Source of the DNA: Eledone cirrhosa
Lineage: Eukaryota; Mollusca; Cephalopoda; Octopoda; Eledonidae
NCBI GenBank assembly: GCA_964016885.1
Contig: OZ024740.1
Span: 205,676,407 to 205,740,406 of the forward strand
Direction: 5' to 3'
Length of the DNA: 64,000 nucleotides
Below, in pieces: positions 24,701-37,198 of this stretch. The position numbers and the translations under genes were made by a program. Below the pieces are notes generated by a model. It saw nothing but the letters and a program-made list of their open reading frames with translations. It ran no database searches and was not told the DNA's origin. Within the stretch, counting starts at the first letter, position 1, and each line of letters opens with the position of its first letter.

Positions 24701-25760
24701 TGTGTGTTGGTGTCAGTGTGTGTGTGTTGGTGTCAGCGTGTGTGTTGGTGTCAGTGTGTGTGTGTTGGTGTCAGTGTGTGTGTTGGTATCAGTGTGTGTG
24801 TTGGTGTCAGTGTGTGTGTGTGTGTTAGTGTCAGTGTGTGTGTTGGTGTCAGTGTGTGTGTTGGTGTCAGTGTGTGTGTGTTGGTGTCAGTGTGTGTGTT
24901 GTTGTCAGTGTGTGTGTTGGTGTCAGTGTGTGTGTGGGTGTCAGTGTGTGTGTGTTGGTATCAGTGTGTGTGTTGGTGTCAGTGTGTGTGTTGGTGTCAG
25001 TGTGTGTGTGTTGGTGTCAGTGTGTGTTGGTGTCAGTGTGTGTGTGTTGGTGTCAGTGTGTGTGTTGGTGTCAGTGTGTGTGTTGGTGTCAGTGTGTGTG
25101 TTGGTGTCAGTGAGTGTGTTGGTGTCAGTGTGTGTGTTGGTGTCAGTGTGTGTGTGTCGGTGTCAGCGTGTGTGTTGGTGTCAGTGTGTGTGTGTTGGTG
25201 TCAGTGTGTGTGTTGGTATCAGTGTGTGTGTTGGTGTCAGCGTGTGTGTTGGTGTCAGTGTGTGTGTGTGTGTTGGTGTCAGTGTGTGTGTTGGTGTCAG
25301 TGTGTGTGTTGGTGTCAGTGTGTGTGTGTTGGTGTCAGTGTGTGTGTTGGTGTCAGTGTGTGTTTTGGTGTCAGTGTGTGTGTGGGTGTCAGTGTGTGTG
25401 TGTTGGTATCAGTGTGTGTGTTGGTGTCAGTGTGTGTGTTGGTGTCAGTGTGTGTGTGTTGGTGTCAGTGTGTGTTGGTGTCAGTGTGTGTGTGTTGGTG
25501 TCATTGTGTGTGTTGGTGTCAGTGTGTGTGTTGGTGTCAGTGTGTGTGTTGGTGTCAGTGTGTGTGTTGGTGTCAGTGTGTGTGTGTTGGTGTCAGCGTG
25601 TGTGTTGGTGTCAGTGTGTGTGTGTTGGTGTCAGTGTGTGTGTTGGTATCAGTGTGTGTGTTGGTGTCAGTGTGTGTGTGTTGGTGTTAGTGTGTGTGTT
25701 GGTGTCAGTGTGTGTGTTGGTGTCAGTGTGTGTGTGTTGGTATGAGCGTGTGTGTTGGTG
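18740..25760 (+). repeat. Higher-order block, copy 1 of ~7.05-kb tandem duplication
   Basis: Private variants recur at a nearly fixed offset in the next block. The GGTGGCAG unit is at 19,472 and 26,482 (7,010). The doublet GTCAGTGTCAG is at 22,355 and 29,422 (7,067). GGTCTC is at 23,995 and 31,061 (7,066). The GTGTTTAG unit is near 22,116 and 29,183. Offsets vary by whole small units, so the copies differ by a few unit gains and losses. Confidence 0.9.
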
Positions 25761-28700
25761 TCAGTGTGTGTGTTGGTGTCAGTGTGTATGTTGGTGTCAG
25801 TGTGTGTTGGTGTCAGTGTGTGTGTTGGTATCAGCGTGTGTGTTGGTATCAGTGTGTGTGTGTTGGTGTCAGTGTGTGTGTTGGTGTCAGTGTGTGTTGG
25901 TGTCAGTGTGTGTTGGTGTCAGTGTGTGTGTTGGTGTCAGTGTGTGTGTTGGTGTCAGTGTGTGTGTTGGCGTCAGTGTGTGTGTTGGTGTCAGTGTGTG
26001 TGTGTTGGTGTCAGTGTGTGTGTTGGTGTCAGTGTGTGTGTGTTGGTGTCAGTGTGTGTGTTGGTGTCAATGTGTGTGTTGGTGTCAGTGTGTGTGTTGG
26101 TGTCAGTGTGTGTGTTGGTATCAGTGTGTGTTGGTGTCAGTGTGTGTGTTGGTGTCAGTGTGTGTGTTGGTGTCAGTGTGTGTGTTGGTGTCAGTGTGTG
26201 TGTTGGTATCAGTGTGTGTGTTGGTGTCAGTGTGTGTGTTGGTGTCAGTGTGTGTGTTGGTATCAGCATGTGTGTTGGTATCAGCGTGTGTGTTGGTGTC
26301 AGTGTGTGTGTTGGTGTCAGTGTGTGTGTTGGTGTCAGTGTGTGTGTGTTGGTGTCAGTGTGTGTGTTGGTGTCAGTGTGTGTGTGTTGGTGTCAGTGTG
26401 TGTGTTGGTGTCAGTGTGTGTGTTGGTGTCAGTGTGTGTGTTGGTGTCAGTGTGTGTGTTGGTATCAATGTGTGTGTTGGTGGCAGTGTGTGTGTTGGTG
26501 TCAGTGTGTGTTGGTGTCAGTGTGTGTTGGTGTCAGTGTGTGTGTTGGTGTCAGTGTGTGTGTTGGTGTCAGTGTGTGTGTTGGTGTCAGTGTGTGTGTT
26601 GGTGTCAGTGTGTGTGTGTTGGTGTCAGTGTGTGTGTTGGTATCAGTGTGTGTGTGTTGGTGTCAGTGTGTGTGTTGGTATCAGTGTGTGTGTTGGTGTC
26701 AAGTGTGTGTGTTGGTGTCAGTGTGTGTGTTGGTGTCAGTGTGTGTGTTGGTATCAGTGTGTGTGTTGGTGTCAGTGTGTGTGTTGGTATCAGTGTGTGT
26801 GTTTGTGTCAGTGTGTGTGTTGGTATCAGCGTGTGTGTTGGTGTCTGTGTGTGTGTTGGTATCAGTGTGTGTGTTGGTGTCAGTGTGTGTGTTGGTGTCA
26901 GTGTGTGTGTTGGTATCAGCGTGTGTGATGGTGTCAGTGTGTGTGTTGGTGTCAGTGTGTGTGTTGGTGTCAGTGTGTGTGTTGGTATCAGTGTGTGTGT
27001 TGGTGTCAGTGTGTGTGTTGGTGTCAGTGTGTGTGTTGGTGTCAGTGTGTGTGTGTTGGTATCAGTGTGTGTGTGTTGGTGTCAGTGTGTGTGTTGGTGT
27101 CAGTGTGTGTGTTGGTGTCAGTGTGTATGTTGGTGTCAGTGTGTGTGTTGGTATCAGTGTGTGTGTTGGTGTCAGTGTGTGTGTTGGTGTCAGTGTGTGT
27201 GTTGGTGTCAGTGTGTGTGTTGGTGTCAGTGTGTGTGTTGGTGTCAGTGTGTGTGTGTTGGTATCAGTGTGTGTGTGTTGGTGTCAGTGTGTGTGTTGGT
27301 GTCAGTGTGTGAGTTGGTGTCAGTGTGTATGTTGGTGTCAGTGTGTGTGTTGGTGTCAGTGTGTGTGTTGGTATCAGTGTGTGTGTTGGTGTCAGTGTGT
27401 GTGTTGGTGTCAGTGTGTGTGTTGGTGTCAGTGTGTGTGTTGGTGTCAGTGTGTGTGTTGGTGTCAGTGTGTGTGTGTTGGTATCAGTGTGTGTGTTGGT
27501 GTCAGTGTGTGTGTTGGTATCAGCGTGTGTGTTGGTGTCAGTGTGTGTGTTGGTGTCAGTGTGTGTGTGTTGGTATCAGTGTGTGTGTGTTGGTGTCAGT
27601 GTGTGTGTTGGTGTCAGTGTGTGTGTGTTGGTGTCAGTGTGTGTGTGTTGGTGTCAGTGTGTGTGTTGGTGTCAGTGTGTGTGTTGGTGTCAGTGTGTGT
27701 GTTGGTGTCAGTGTGTGTGTTGGTGTCAGTGTGTGTGTTGGTGTCAGTGTGTGTGTTGGTGTCAGTGTGTGTGTGTTGGTATGAGCGTGTGTGTTGGTGT
27801 CAGTGTGTGTGTTGGTGTCAGTGTGTATGTTGGTGTCAGTGTGTGTTGGTGTCAGTGTGTGTGTTGGTGTCAGTGTGTGTGTTGGTATCAGTGTGTGTGT
27901 TGGTGTCAGTGTGTGTGTTGGTGTCAGTGTGTGTTGGTGTCAGTGTGTGTGTTGGTGTCAGTGTGTGTGTTGGTGTCAGTGTGTGTGTGTTGGTATCAGC
28001 GTGTGTGTTGGTGTCAGTGTGTGTGTTGGTGTCAGTGTGTGTGTTGGTGTCAGTGTGTGTGTTGGTGTCAGTGTGTGTGTGTTGGTGTCAGTGTGTGTGT
28101 TGGTGTCAGTGTGTGTGTTGGTGTCAGTGTGTGTGTGTTGGTGTCAGTGTGTGTGTTGGTGTCAGTGTGTGTGTGTTGGTGTCAGTGTGTGTGTGTTGGT
28201 ATCAGCGTGTGTGTTGGTGTCAGTGTGTGTGTTGGTGTCAGTGTGTGTGTTGGTGTCAGTGTGTGTGTTGGTGTCAGTGTGTGTGTTGGTATCAGTGTGT
28301 GTGTTGGTGTCAGTGTGTGTGTTGGTGTCAGTGTGTGTGTTGGTGTCAGTGTGTGTGTTGGTGTCAGTGTGTGTGTTGGTGTCAGTGTGTGTGTTGGTGT
28401 CAGTGTCTGTGTTGGTGTCAGTGTGTGTGTGTTGGTGTCAGTGTGTGTGATGGTGTCAGTGTGTGTGTGTTGGTATCAGTGTGTGTGTTGGTGTCAGTGT
28501 GTGTTGGTGTCAGTGTGTGTTGGTGTCAGTGTGTGTGTTGGTGTCAGTGTGTGTGTTGGTATCAGTGTGTGTGTTGGTGTCAGTGTGTGTGTGTTGGTGT
28601 CAGTGTGTGTGTTGGTGTCAGTGTGTGTGTTGGTGTCAGTGTGTGTGTTGGTGTCAGTGTGTGTGTGTTGGTGTCAGTGTGTGTGTTGGTGTCAGTGTGT

Positions 28701-31700
28701 GTGTGTTGGTGTCAGTGTGTGTTGGTGTCAGTGTGTGTGTTGGTGTGAGTGTGTGTGTTGGTGTCAGTGTGTGTGTTGGTGTCAGTGTGTGTGTGTTGGT
28801 GTCAGTGTGTGTGTGGGTGTCAGTGTGTGTGTTGGTATCAGTGTGTGTGTTGGTGTCAGTGTGTGTTGGTGTCAGTGTGTGAGTTGGTGTCAGTGTGTGT
28901 GTTGGTGTCAGTGTGTGTGTTGGTGTCAGTGTGTGTGTTGGTGTCAGTGTGTGTGTGTTGGTGTCAGTGTGTGTGTTGGTGTCAGTGTGTGTGTTGGTAT
29001 CAGTGTGTGTGTTGGTGTCAGTGTGTTTGTTGGTATCAGTGTGTGTGTTGGTATCAGTGTGTGTGTTGGTGTCAGTGTGTGTGTGTTGGTGTCAGTGCGT
29101 GTGTGTTGGTGTCAGTGTGTGTGTTGGTGTCAGTGTGTGTGTTGGTGTCTGTGTGTGTGTTGGTGTCAGTGTGTGTGTTGGTGTTTAGTGTGTGTGTTGG
29201 TGTCAGTGTGTGTGTGTTGGTGTCAGTGTGTGTGTTGGTATCAGTGTGTGTGTGTTGGTATCAGTGTGTGTGTTGGTGTCAGTGTGTGTGTTGGTGTCAG
29301 TGTGTGTGTTGGTATCAGCGTGTGTGTTGGTGTCAGTGTGTGTGTTGGTGTCAGTGTGTGTTGGTGTCAGTGTGTGTGTTGGTATCAGCGTGTGTGTTGG
29401 TGTCAGTGTGTGTGTGTTGGTGTCAGTGTCAGTGTGTGTGTGTTGGTGTCAGTGTGTGTGTTGGTATCAGCGTGTGTGTTGGTATCAGTGTGTGTGTTGG
29501 TATCAGTGTGTGTGTTGGTGTCAGTGTGTGTGTTGGTGTCATGTGTGTGTGTTGGTGTCAGTGTGTGTGTTGGTATCAGCGTGTGTGTTGGTATCAGTGT
29601 GTGTGTTGGTATCAGTGTGTGTGTTGGTGTCAGTGTGTGTGTTGGTGTCAGTGTGTGTGTTGGTGTCAGTGTGTGTGTTGGTGTCAGTGTGTGTGTTGGT
29701 GTCAGTGTGTGTGTTGGTATCAGCGTGTGTGTTGGTGTCAGTGTGTGTGATGGTGTCAGTGTGTGTGTGTTGGTGTCAGTGTGTGTGTTGGTGTCAGTGT
29801 GTGTGTTGGTGTCAGTGTGTGTGTTGGTATCAGCGTGTGTGTTGGTGTCAGTGTGTGTGTGTTGGTGTCAGTGTGTGTGTGTTGGTGTCAGTGTGTGTTG
29901 GTGTCAATGTGTGTTGGTGTCAGTGTGTGTGTTGGTATCAGTGTGTGTGTTGGTGTCAGTGTGTGTGTTGGTATCAGTGTGTGTGTTGGTATCAGTGTGT
30001 GTGTTGGTGTCAGTGTGTGTGTGTTGGTGTCAGTGTGTGTGTTGGTGTCAGTGTGTGTGTTGGTGTCAGTGTGTGTGTTGGTGTCAGTGTGTGTGTTGGT
30101 GTCAGTGTGTGTGTGTTGGTGTCAGTGTGTGTGTTGGTATCAGTGTGTGTGTGTTGGTATCAGTGTGTGTGTTGGTGTCAGTGTGTGTGTTGGTGTCAGT
30201 GTGTGTGTTGGTATCAGCGTGTGTGTTGGTGTCAGTGTGTGTGTTGGTGTCAGTGTGTGTTGGTGTCAGTGTGTGTGTTGGTATCAGCGTGTGTGTTGGT
30301 GTCAGTGTGTGTGTGTTGGTGTCAGTGTGTGTTGGTGTCAGTGTGTGTGTGTTGGTGTCAGTGTGTGTGTTGGTATCAGCGTGTGTGTTGGTATCAGTGT
30401 GTGTGTTGGTATCAGTGTGTGTGTTGGTGTCAGTGTGTGTGTTGGTGTCATGTGTGTGTGTTGGTGTCAGTGTGTGTGTTGGTATCAGTGTGTGTGTTGG
30501 TATCAGCGTGTGTGTTGGTATCAGTGTGTGTGTTGGTATCAGTGTGTGTGTTGGTGTCAGTGTGTGTGTTGGTGTCAGTGTGTGTGTTGGTGTCAGTGTG
30601 TGTGTTGGTGTCAGTGTGTGTGTGTTGGTGTCAGTGTGTGTGTGTTGGTGTCAGTGTGTGTTGGTGTCAATGTGTGTTGGTGTCAGTGTGTGTGTTGGTG
30701 TCAGTGTGTGTGTTGGTGTCAGTGTGTGTGTGTTGGTGTCAGTGTGTGTGTTGGTGTCAGTGTGTGTGTTGGTGTCAGTGTGTGTGTGTTGGTGTCAGTG
30801 TGTGTGTTGGTGTCAGTGTGTGTGTTGGTGTCAGTGTGTGTGTTGGTGTCAGTGTGTGTGTTGGTGTCAGTGTGTGTGTTGGTATCAGCGTGTGTGTTGG
30901 TGTCAGTGTGTGTGTTGGTGTCAGTGTGTGTGTGTTGGTGTCAGTGTGTGTTGGTGTCAATGTGTGTTGGTGTCAGTGTGTGTGTTGGTGTCAGTTTGTG
31001 TGTTGGTGTCAGTGTGTGTGTTGGTATCAGTGTGTGTGTTGGTGTCAGTGTGTGTGTGTTGGTCTCAGTGTGTGTGTTGGTGTCAGTGTGTGTGTTGGAG
31101 TCAGTGTGTGTGTTGGTGTCAGTGTGTGTGTTGGTGTCAGTGTGTGTGTTGGAGTCAGTGTGTGTGTTGGTGTCAGTGTGTGTGTTGGTGTCAGTGTGTG
31201 TGTGTTGGTGTCAGTGTGTGTGTTGGTGTCAGTGTGTGTGTTGGTGTCAGTGTGTGTGTTGGTGTCAGTGTGTGTGTTGGTGTCAGTGTGTGTGTTGGTG
31301 TCAGTGTGTGTGTGTTGGTGTCAGTGTGTGTGTTGGTGTCAGTGTATGTGTGGGTGTCAGTGTGTGTGTGTTGGTATCAGTGTGTGTGTTGGTGTCAGTG
31401 TGTGTTGGTGTCAGTGTGTGTGTTGGTGTCAGTGTGTGTGTTGGTGTCAGTGTGTGTGTGTGTGTTGGTGTCAGTGTGTGTGTTGGTGTCAGTGTGTGTG
31501 TTGGTGTCAGTGTGTGTGTGTTGGTGTCAGTGTGTGTGTTGGTGTCAGTGTGTGTGTTGGTGTCAGTGTGTGTGTGGGTGTCAGTGTGTGTGTGTTGGTA
31601 TCAGTGTGTTTGTTGGTGTCAGTGTGTGTGTTGGTGTCAGTGTGTGTGTGTTGGTGTCAGTGTGTGTTGGTGTCAGTGTGTGTGTGTTGGTGTCAGTGTG

Positions 31701-32830
31701 TGTGTTGGTGTCAGTGTGTGTGTTGGTGTCAGTGTGTGTGTTGGTGTCAGTGTGTGTGTTGGTGTCAGTGTGTGTGTTGGTGTCAGTGTGTGTGTGTTGG
31801 TGTCAGCGTGTGTGTTGGTGTCAGTGTGTGTGTGTTGGTGTCAGTGTGTGTGTTGGTATCAGTGTGTGTGTTGGTGTCAGTGTGTGTGTGTGTGTTAGTG
31901 TCAGTGTGTGTGTTGGTGTCAGTGTGTGTGTTGGTGTCAGTGTGTGTGTGTTGGTGTCAGTGTGTGTGTTGTTGTCAGTGTGTGTGTTGGTGTCAGTGTG
32001 TGTGTGGGTGTCAGTGTGTGTGTGTTGGTATCAGTGTGTGTGTTGGTGTCAGTGTGTGTGTTGGTGTCAGTGTGTGTGTGTTGGTGTCAGTGTGTGTTGG
32101 TGTCAGTGTGTGTGTGTTGGTGTCAGTGTGTGTGTTGGTGTCAGTGTGTGTGTTGGTGTCAGTGTGTGTGTTGGTGTCAGTGAGTGTGTTGGTGTCAGTG
32201 TGTGTGTTGGTGTCAGTGTGTGTGTGTCGGTGTCAGCGTGTGTGTTGGTGTCAGTGTGTGTGTGTTGGTGTCAGTGTGTGTGTTGGTATCAGTGTGTGTG
32301 TTGGTGTCAGCGTGTGTGTTGGTGTCAGTGTGTGTGTGTGTGTTGGTGTCAGTGTGTGTGTTGGTGTCAGTGTGTGTGTTGGTGTCAGTGTGTGTGTGTT
32401 GGTGTCAGTGTGTGTGTTGGTGTCAGTGTGTGTTTTGGTGTCAGTGTGTGTGTGGGTGTCAGTGTGTGTGTGTTGGTATCAGTGTGTGTGTTGGTGTCAG
32501 TGTGTGTGTTGGTGTCAGTGTGTGTGTGTTGGTGTCAGTGTGTGTTGGTGTCAGTGTGTGTGTGTTGGTGTCATTGTGTGTGTTGGTGTCAGTGTGTGTG
32601 TTGGTGTCAGTGTGTGTGTTGGTGTCAGTGTGTGTGTTGGTGTCAGTGTGTGTGTGTTGGTGTCAGCGTGTGTGTTGGTGTCAGTGTGTGTGTGTTGGTG
32701 TCAGTGTGTGTGTTGGTATCAGTGTGTTTGTTGGTGTCAGTGTGTGTGTGTTGGTGTTAGTGTGTGTGTTGGTGTCAGTGTGTGTGTTGGTGTCAGTGTG
32801 TGTGTGTTGGTATGAGCGTGTGTGTTGGTG
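25761..32830 (+). repeat. Higher-order block, copy 2 of ~7.05-kb tandem duplication
   Basis: Second copy of the preceding block with the same private variants in the same order. Some differences mark divergence: a GTGTTTCAG unit near 24,397 in copy 1 is normal here, and a GTCGTG unit near 21,334 is absent. After 32,830 the array continues with units like those at 27.8 kb, so the block period probably starts a third, partial copy. Confidence 0.9.
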
Positions 32831-35702
32831 TCAGTGTGTGTGTTGGTGTCAGTGTGTATGTTGGTGTCAGTGTGTGTTGGTGTCAGTGTGTGTGTTGGTG
32901 TCAGTGTGTGTGTTGGTATCAGTGTGTGTGTTGGTGTCAGTGTGTGTGTTGGTGTCAGTGTGTGTTGGTGTCAGTGTGTGTGTTGGTGTCAGTGTGTGTG
33001 TTGGTGTCAGTGTGTGTGTGTTGGTGTCAGTGTGTGTGTTGGTGTCAGTGTGTGTGTTGGTGTCAGTGTGTGTGTGTTGGTGTCAGTGTGTGTGTGTTGG
33101 TATCAGCGTGTGTGTTGGTGTCAGTGTGTGTGTTGGTGTCAGTGTGTGTGTTGGTGTCAGTGTGTGTGTTGGTGTCAGTGTGTGTGTGTTGGTGTCAGTG
33201 TGTGTGTTGGTGTCAGTGTGTGTGTTGGTGTCAGTGTGTATGTGTTGGTGTCAGTGTGTGTGTTGGTGTCAGTGTGTGTGTGTTGGTGTCAGTGTGTGTG
33301 TGTTGGTATCAGCGTGTGTGTTGGTGTCAGTGTGTGTGTTGGTGTCAGTGTGTGTGTTGGTGTCAGTGTGTGTGTTGGTGTCAGTGTGTGTGTTGGTATC
33401 AGTGTGTGTGTTGGTGTCAGTGTGTGTGTTGGTGTCAGTGTGTGTGTTAGTGTCAGTGTGTGTGTTGGTGTCAGCGTGTGTGTTGGTGTCAGTGTGTGTG
33501 TTGGTGTCAGTGTGTGTGTTGGTGTCAGTGTGTGTGTTGGTGTCAGTGTGTGTGTTGGTGTCAGTGTGTGTGTTGGTGTCAGCGTGTGTGTTGGTGTCAG
33601 TGTGTGTGTTGGTGTCAGTGTGTGTGTTGGTGTCAGTGTGTGTGTTGGTGTCAGTGTGTGTGTGTTGGTGTCAGTGTGTGTGATGGTGTCAGTGTGTGTG
33701 TGTTGGTATCAGTGTGTGTGTTGGTGTCAGTGTGTGTTGGTGTCAGTGTGTGTTGGTGTCAGTGTGTGTGTTGGTGTCAGTGTGTGTGTTGGTATCAGTG
33801 TGTGTGTTGGTGTCAGTGTGTGTGTGTTGGTGTCAGTGTGTGTGTTGGTGTCAGTGTGTGTGTTGGTGTCAGTGTGTGTGTTGGTGTCAGTGTGTGTGTG
33901 TTGGTGTCAGTGTGTGTGTTGGTGTCAGTGTGTGTGTGTTGGTGTCAGTGTGTGTTGGTGTCAGTGTGTGTGTTGGTGTCAGTGTGTGTGTTGGTGTCAG
34001 TGTGTGTGTTGGTGTCAGTGTGTGTGTGTTGGTGTCAGTGTGTGTGTGGGTGTCAGTGTGTGTGTGTTGGTATCAGTGTGCGTGTTGGTGTCAGTGTGTG
34101 TTGGTGTCAGTGTGTGTGTGTTGGTGTCAGTGTGTATGTGTTGGTGTCAGTGTGTGTGTTGGTGTCATTGTGTGTGTTGGTGTCAGTGTGTGTGTTGGTG
34201 TCAGTGTGTGTGTTGGTGTCAGTGTGTGTGTGTTGGTGTCAGTGTGTGTGTTGGTATCAGTGTGTGTGTGTTGGTATCAGTGTGTGTGTTGGTGTCAGTG
34301 TGTGTGTTGGTGTTAGTGTGTGTGTGTTGGTATCAGCGTGTGTGTTGGTGTCAGTGTGTGTGTTGGTGTCAGCGTGTGTTGGTGTCAGTGTGTGTGTTGG
34401 TATCAGCGTGTGTGTTGGTGTCAGTGTGTGTGTGTTGGTATCAGTGTGTGTATTGGTGTCAGTGTGTGTGTGTTGGTGTCAGTGTGTGTGTTGGTATCAG
34501 TGTGTGTGTTGGTGTCATTGTGTGTGTTGGTGTCAGTGTGTGTGTGTTGGTGTCAGTGTGTGTGTTGGTGTCAGTGTGTGTGTTGGTGTCAGTGTGTGTG
34601 TTGGTGTCAGTGTGTGTGTGTTGGTGTCAGTGTGTGTGTTGGTGTCAGTGTGTGTGTGTTGGTGTCAGTGTGTGTGTGTTGGTGTCAGTGTGTGTGTTGG
34701 TGTCAGTGTGTGTGTTGGTGTCAGTGTGTGTGTTGGTGTCAGTGTGTGTGTTGGTGTCAGTGTGTGTGTTGGTGTCAGTGTGTGTGTTGGTGTCAGTGTG
34801 TGTGTTGGTGTCAGTGTGTGTGTGTTGGTGTCAGTGTGTGTGTTGGTGTCAGTGTGTGTGTGTTGGTGTCAGTGTGTGTGTGTTGGTGTCAGTGTGTGTG
34901 TGTTGGTGTCAGTGTGTGTGTTGGTGTCAGTGTGTGTGTTGGTGTCAGTGTGTGTGTTGGTGTCAGTGTGTGTGTTGGTGTCAGTGTGTGTGTGTTGGTG
35001 TCAGTGTGTGTGTTGGTGTCAGTGTGTGTGTGGGTGTCAGTGTGTGTGTTGGTGTCAGTGTGTGTGTGTTGGTATCCGTTTGTGTGTTGGTGTCAGTGTG
35101 TGTGTTGGTGTCTGTGTGTGTGTGTTGGTATCAGTGTGTGTGTTGGTATCAGTGTGTGTGTTGGTGTCAGTGTGTGTGTGTGTGTTGGTGTCAGTGTGTG
35201 TGTTGGTGTCAGTGTGTGTGTTGGTGTCAGTGTGTGTGTGTTGGTGTCAGTGTGTGTGTTGGTGTCAGTGTGTGTGTTGGTGTCAGTGTGTGTGTGGGTG
35301 TCAGTGTGTGTGTGTTGGTATCAGTGTGTGTGTTGGTGTCAGTGTGTGTTGGTGTCAGTGTGTGTGTTGGTGTCAGTGTGTGTGTGTTGGTGTCAGTGTG
35401 TGTGTGTTGGTATCAGTGTGTGTGTTGGTGTCAGTGTGTGTGTGTGTGTTGGTGTCAGTGTGTGTGTGTGTGTTGGTGTCAGTGTGTGTGTTGGTGTCAG
35501 TGTGTGTGTGTGTGTTGGTGTCAGTGTGTGTGTTGGTGTCAGTGTGTGTGTTGGTGTCAGTGTGTGTGTTGGTGTCAGTGTGTGTTGGTGTCAGTGTGTG
35601 TGTTGGTGTCAGTGTGTGTGTGTGTGTTAGTGTCAGTGTGTGTGTTGGTGTCAGTGTGTGTGTTGGGGTCAGTGTGTGTGTTGGTGTCAGTGTGTGTGTG
35701 TA

Positions 35703-35989
35703 AACAGTTTCAACAATTAAAAAAGAGGAAAAGGTAATACAATTGTAACAAAGCGGATTCTTCAATAGGGATGCGTTGGAGGGCCACTCGTGGTAAACCC
35801 CTCATAAAACTACGGCTGACCTGATTTCTAGGGTAAGTGTCCCATCTCAGCTATGTTTCTCTTATTTACAGGCTCACACAGAGAGTGAGCCCATTCACTC
35901 GGGCCATGCTGACTTCTTTCACCCACCTTTCAACAAATTGCTCTGAAGGCAGCATTTCCCTCTCCACCCTGATTTTCCTTTCCAACTGA
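35703..35989. other. Array right flank; probable LINE 3' end
   Basis: Unique-looking sequence after the array ends in TGTGTAAACAGTTTC. No gene. The part nearest 35,990 may be the 3' untranslated end of the adjacent minus-strand LINE. Confidence 0.4.
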
Positions 35990-37160
35990 AACACCGAAGA
36001 AGGAAGTGCTCGTCTTCTATCCTTTCAATCGGGTCCACCATACAACCTCCTTCGCCATGGTCACAAGACAGATAAGACCGGCCTTCTCTTCCTTATTAAA
36101 AGAAAGTGGTGGGGAAATCTTCACAATGGAGTCGGCCGATAGTCGGATTCGTCCTTCACACGGCAGCACATGTTCGACATAAACCCACAAACTAGCAATG
36201 CTCGGATATTGAACGATTGCGTGCATGACAGTTTCGTCGCCTGTGCACATCTCGCTGTTGACGGCAATTCGATGCCTGTAGAGTTTATCCTGAACTGGCA
36301 AAGCTCCCCGGTTGCACTGCCAGTCCAGGGATTTCTGGGAACTGTCCATGAGCCCTGGACCGAAAGTAATCCGAAAAGAATGGCTAGTTGATTCTCGTCG
36401 ACGCCCAAGAACGTCGTCGATTTCATCCGCCACTAATCCCCGACAGAACGCCAAGGTGGACTTTCCAACGATCATACTGCCCGATTGGCAGTGAGTGCTT
36501 GAAGACATTCCAAGACATTCCAGTTTCCAAGCGCTCCCTCTCGGTCTCCGCTTGACGCAGGACTGCAGCTCCGTCAAGCAGATGAGTTGGGGGAACATCC
36601 GTTTTGCGAACAGCGACCACACATGTTCACCGTTTAGGAAGGGATGGAGATGACGTAGTCTCAGCGCATGTTTGTGCATTATCAGCCACGGCATTCCAAG
36701 TCCTCCACGCAACGGGTATTGATAGCAGATGGACCACCTGACCATTTGAACGCGTCCTTCCACAAGAAGCGGAAGTGCAAACAGTCCAGTGCAGTCAGAC
36801 GGGGTTTGGGACAAGGCACAGCGGTCAGGCGGTAGTTGATGATAGACGCGATGTACGCGTTCGCCACCTCTGCCCTACCTTTCAGGGACAGCTTTATCTC
36901 GGCCCATTTCTGGGTGAGATTTGCCACTCTGTTCGTCACCTCATCCCAATTTCTGTCTATCTGGAACTCGGGACCGAACCAGACCTCGACCAATTTAACC
37001 TACCCGTGGGTCCAGTGTCCGACAACGCTGTTGGACGGCATGGACCTGCCCCTCCATGTGCCCACGGACCTTTCTTGGTTGGTTTTCGCTCTTGAGAGCG
37101 TTTCGTATTCCCTCAGAGCAGTGCCAATCACCTCAATGTGTTTGGTGCTTGACACTACGA
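35990..37160 (-). pseudogene. LINE family E, reverse transcriptase C-terminal half
   Basis: Minus-strand C-terminal part of a non-LTR retrotransposon ORF2. A distal open frame (36,993-36,682) encodes 'ELEFQID'-region residues followed by 'LSLKGRAEVANAYIASIINY' and 'LHFRFLWK', the region after the RT palm. A frameshift leads into 36,814-36,017 with 'LRGGLGMPWLIMHKHALRLR', 'FRITFGPGLMDSSQKSLDW', 'RGALPVQDKLYRHRI' and 'GDETVMHAIVQYPSIASLWV'. The last part resembles the zinc-binding domain found at the end of many LINE reverse transcriptases (zf-RVT), but the expected first Cys pair is degraded to a single C. It ends 'KEVVWWTRLKG'. The RT catalytic part is not in the window, so the copy is 5' truncated. 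Confidence 0.8.
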
Positions 37161-37198
37161 CTGAATACACAGACCATAAATTAGAAACCATTATTAAT

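Larger units (their letters stand above)
5106..35702 (+). repeat. Giant G/T-strand minisatellite, 18-bp unit
   Basis: About 30.6 kb of continuous tandem repeat, about 1,700 units. The consensus unit is TTGGTGTCAGTGTGTGTG (8 T, 8 G, 1 C, 1 A). Common variants are one TG fewer (16 bp), one TG more (20 bp), TATCAG for TGTCAG, TCAGCG for TCAGTG, and GATGG for GTTGG. Rare private variants include GTTTTTTGG, TATCATTG, GTCAAGTG, GGTGGCAG, TATGAGCG and GATGTAAG. The consensus has no stop in any plus frame (reading LVSVCV, WCQCVC or GVSVCV) and only one stop-containing frame on the minus strand, so open frames up to 2,387 codons appear. Length variants shift the frame at random, with no start context and no conservation of one reading, so I do not call a protein. 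No transposon interrupts the array, which suggests recent or continuing turnover. Confidence 0.98.

Noticed and set aside
5106..35702. Telomere-like or CRISPR-like array
   Set aside because: Unit is not TTAGGG-like; no spacers, units are contiguous and variants are not unique spacers; organism is eukaryotic.
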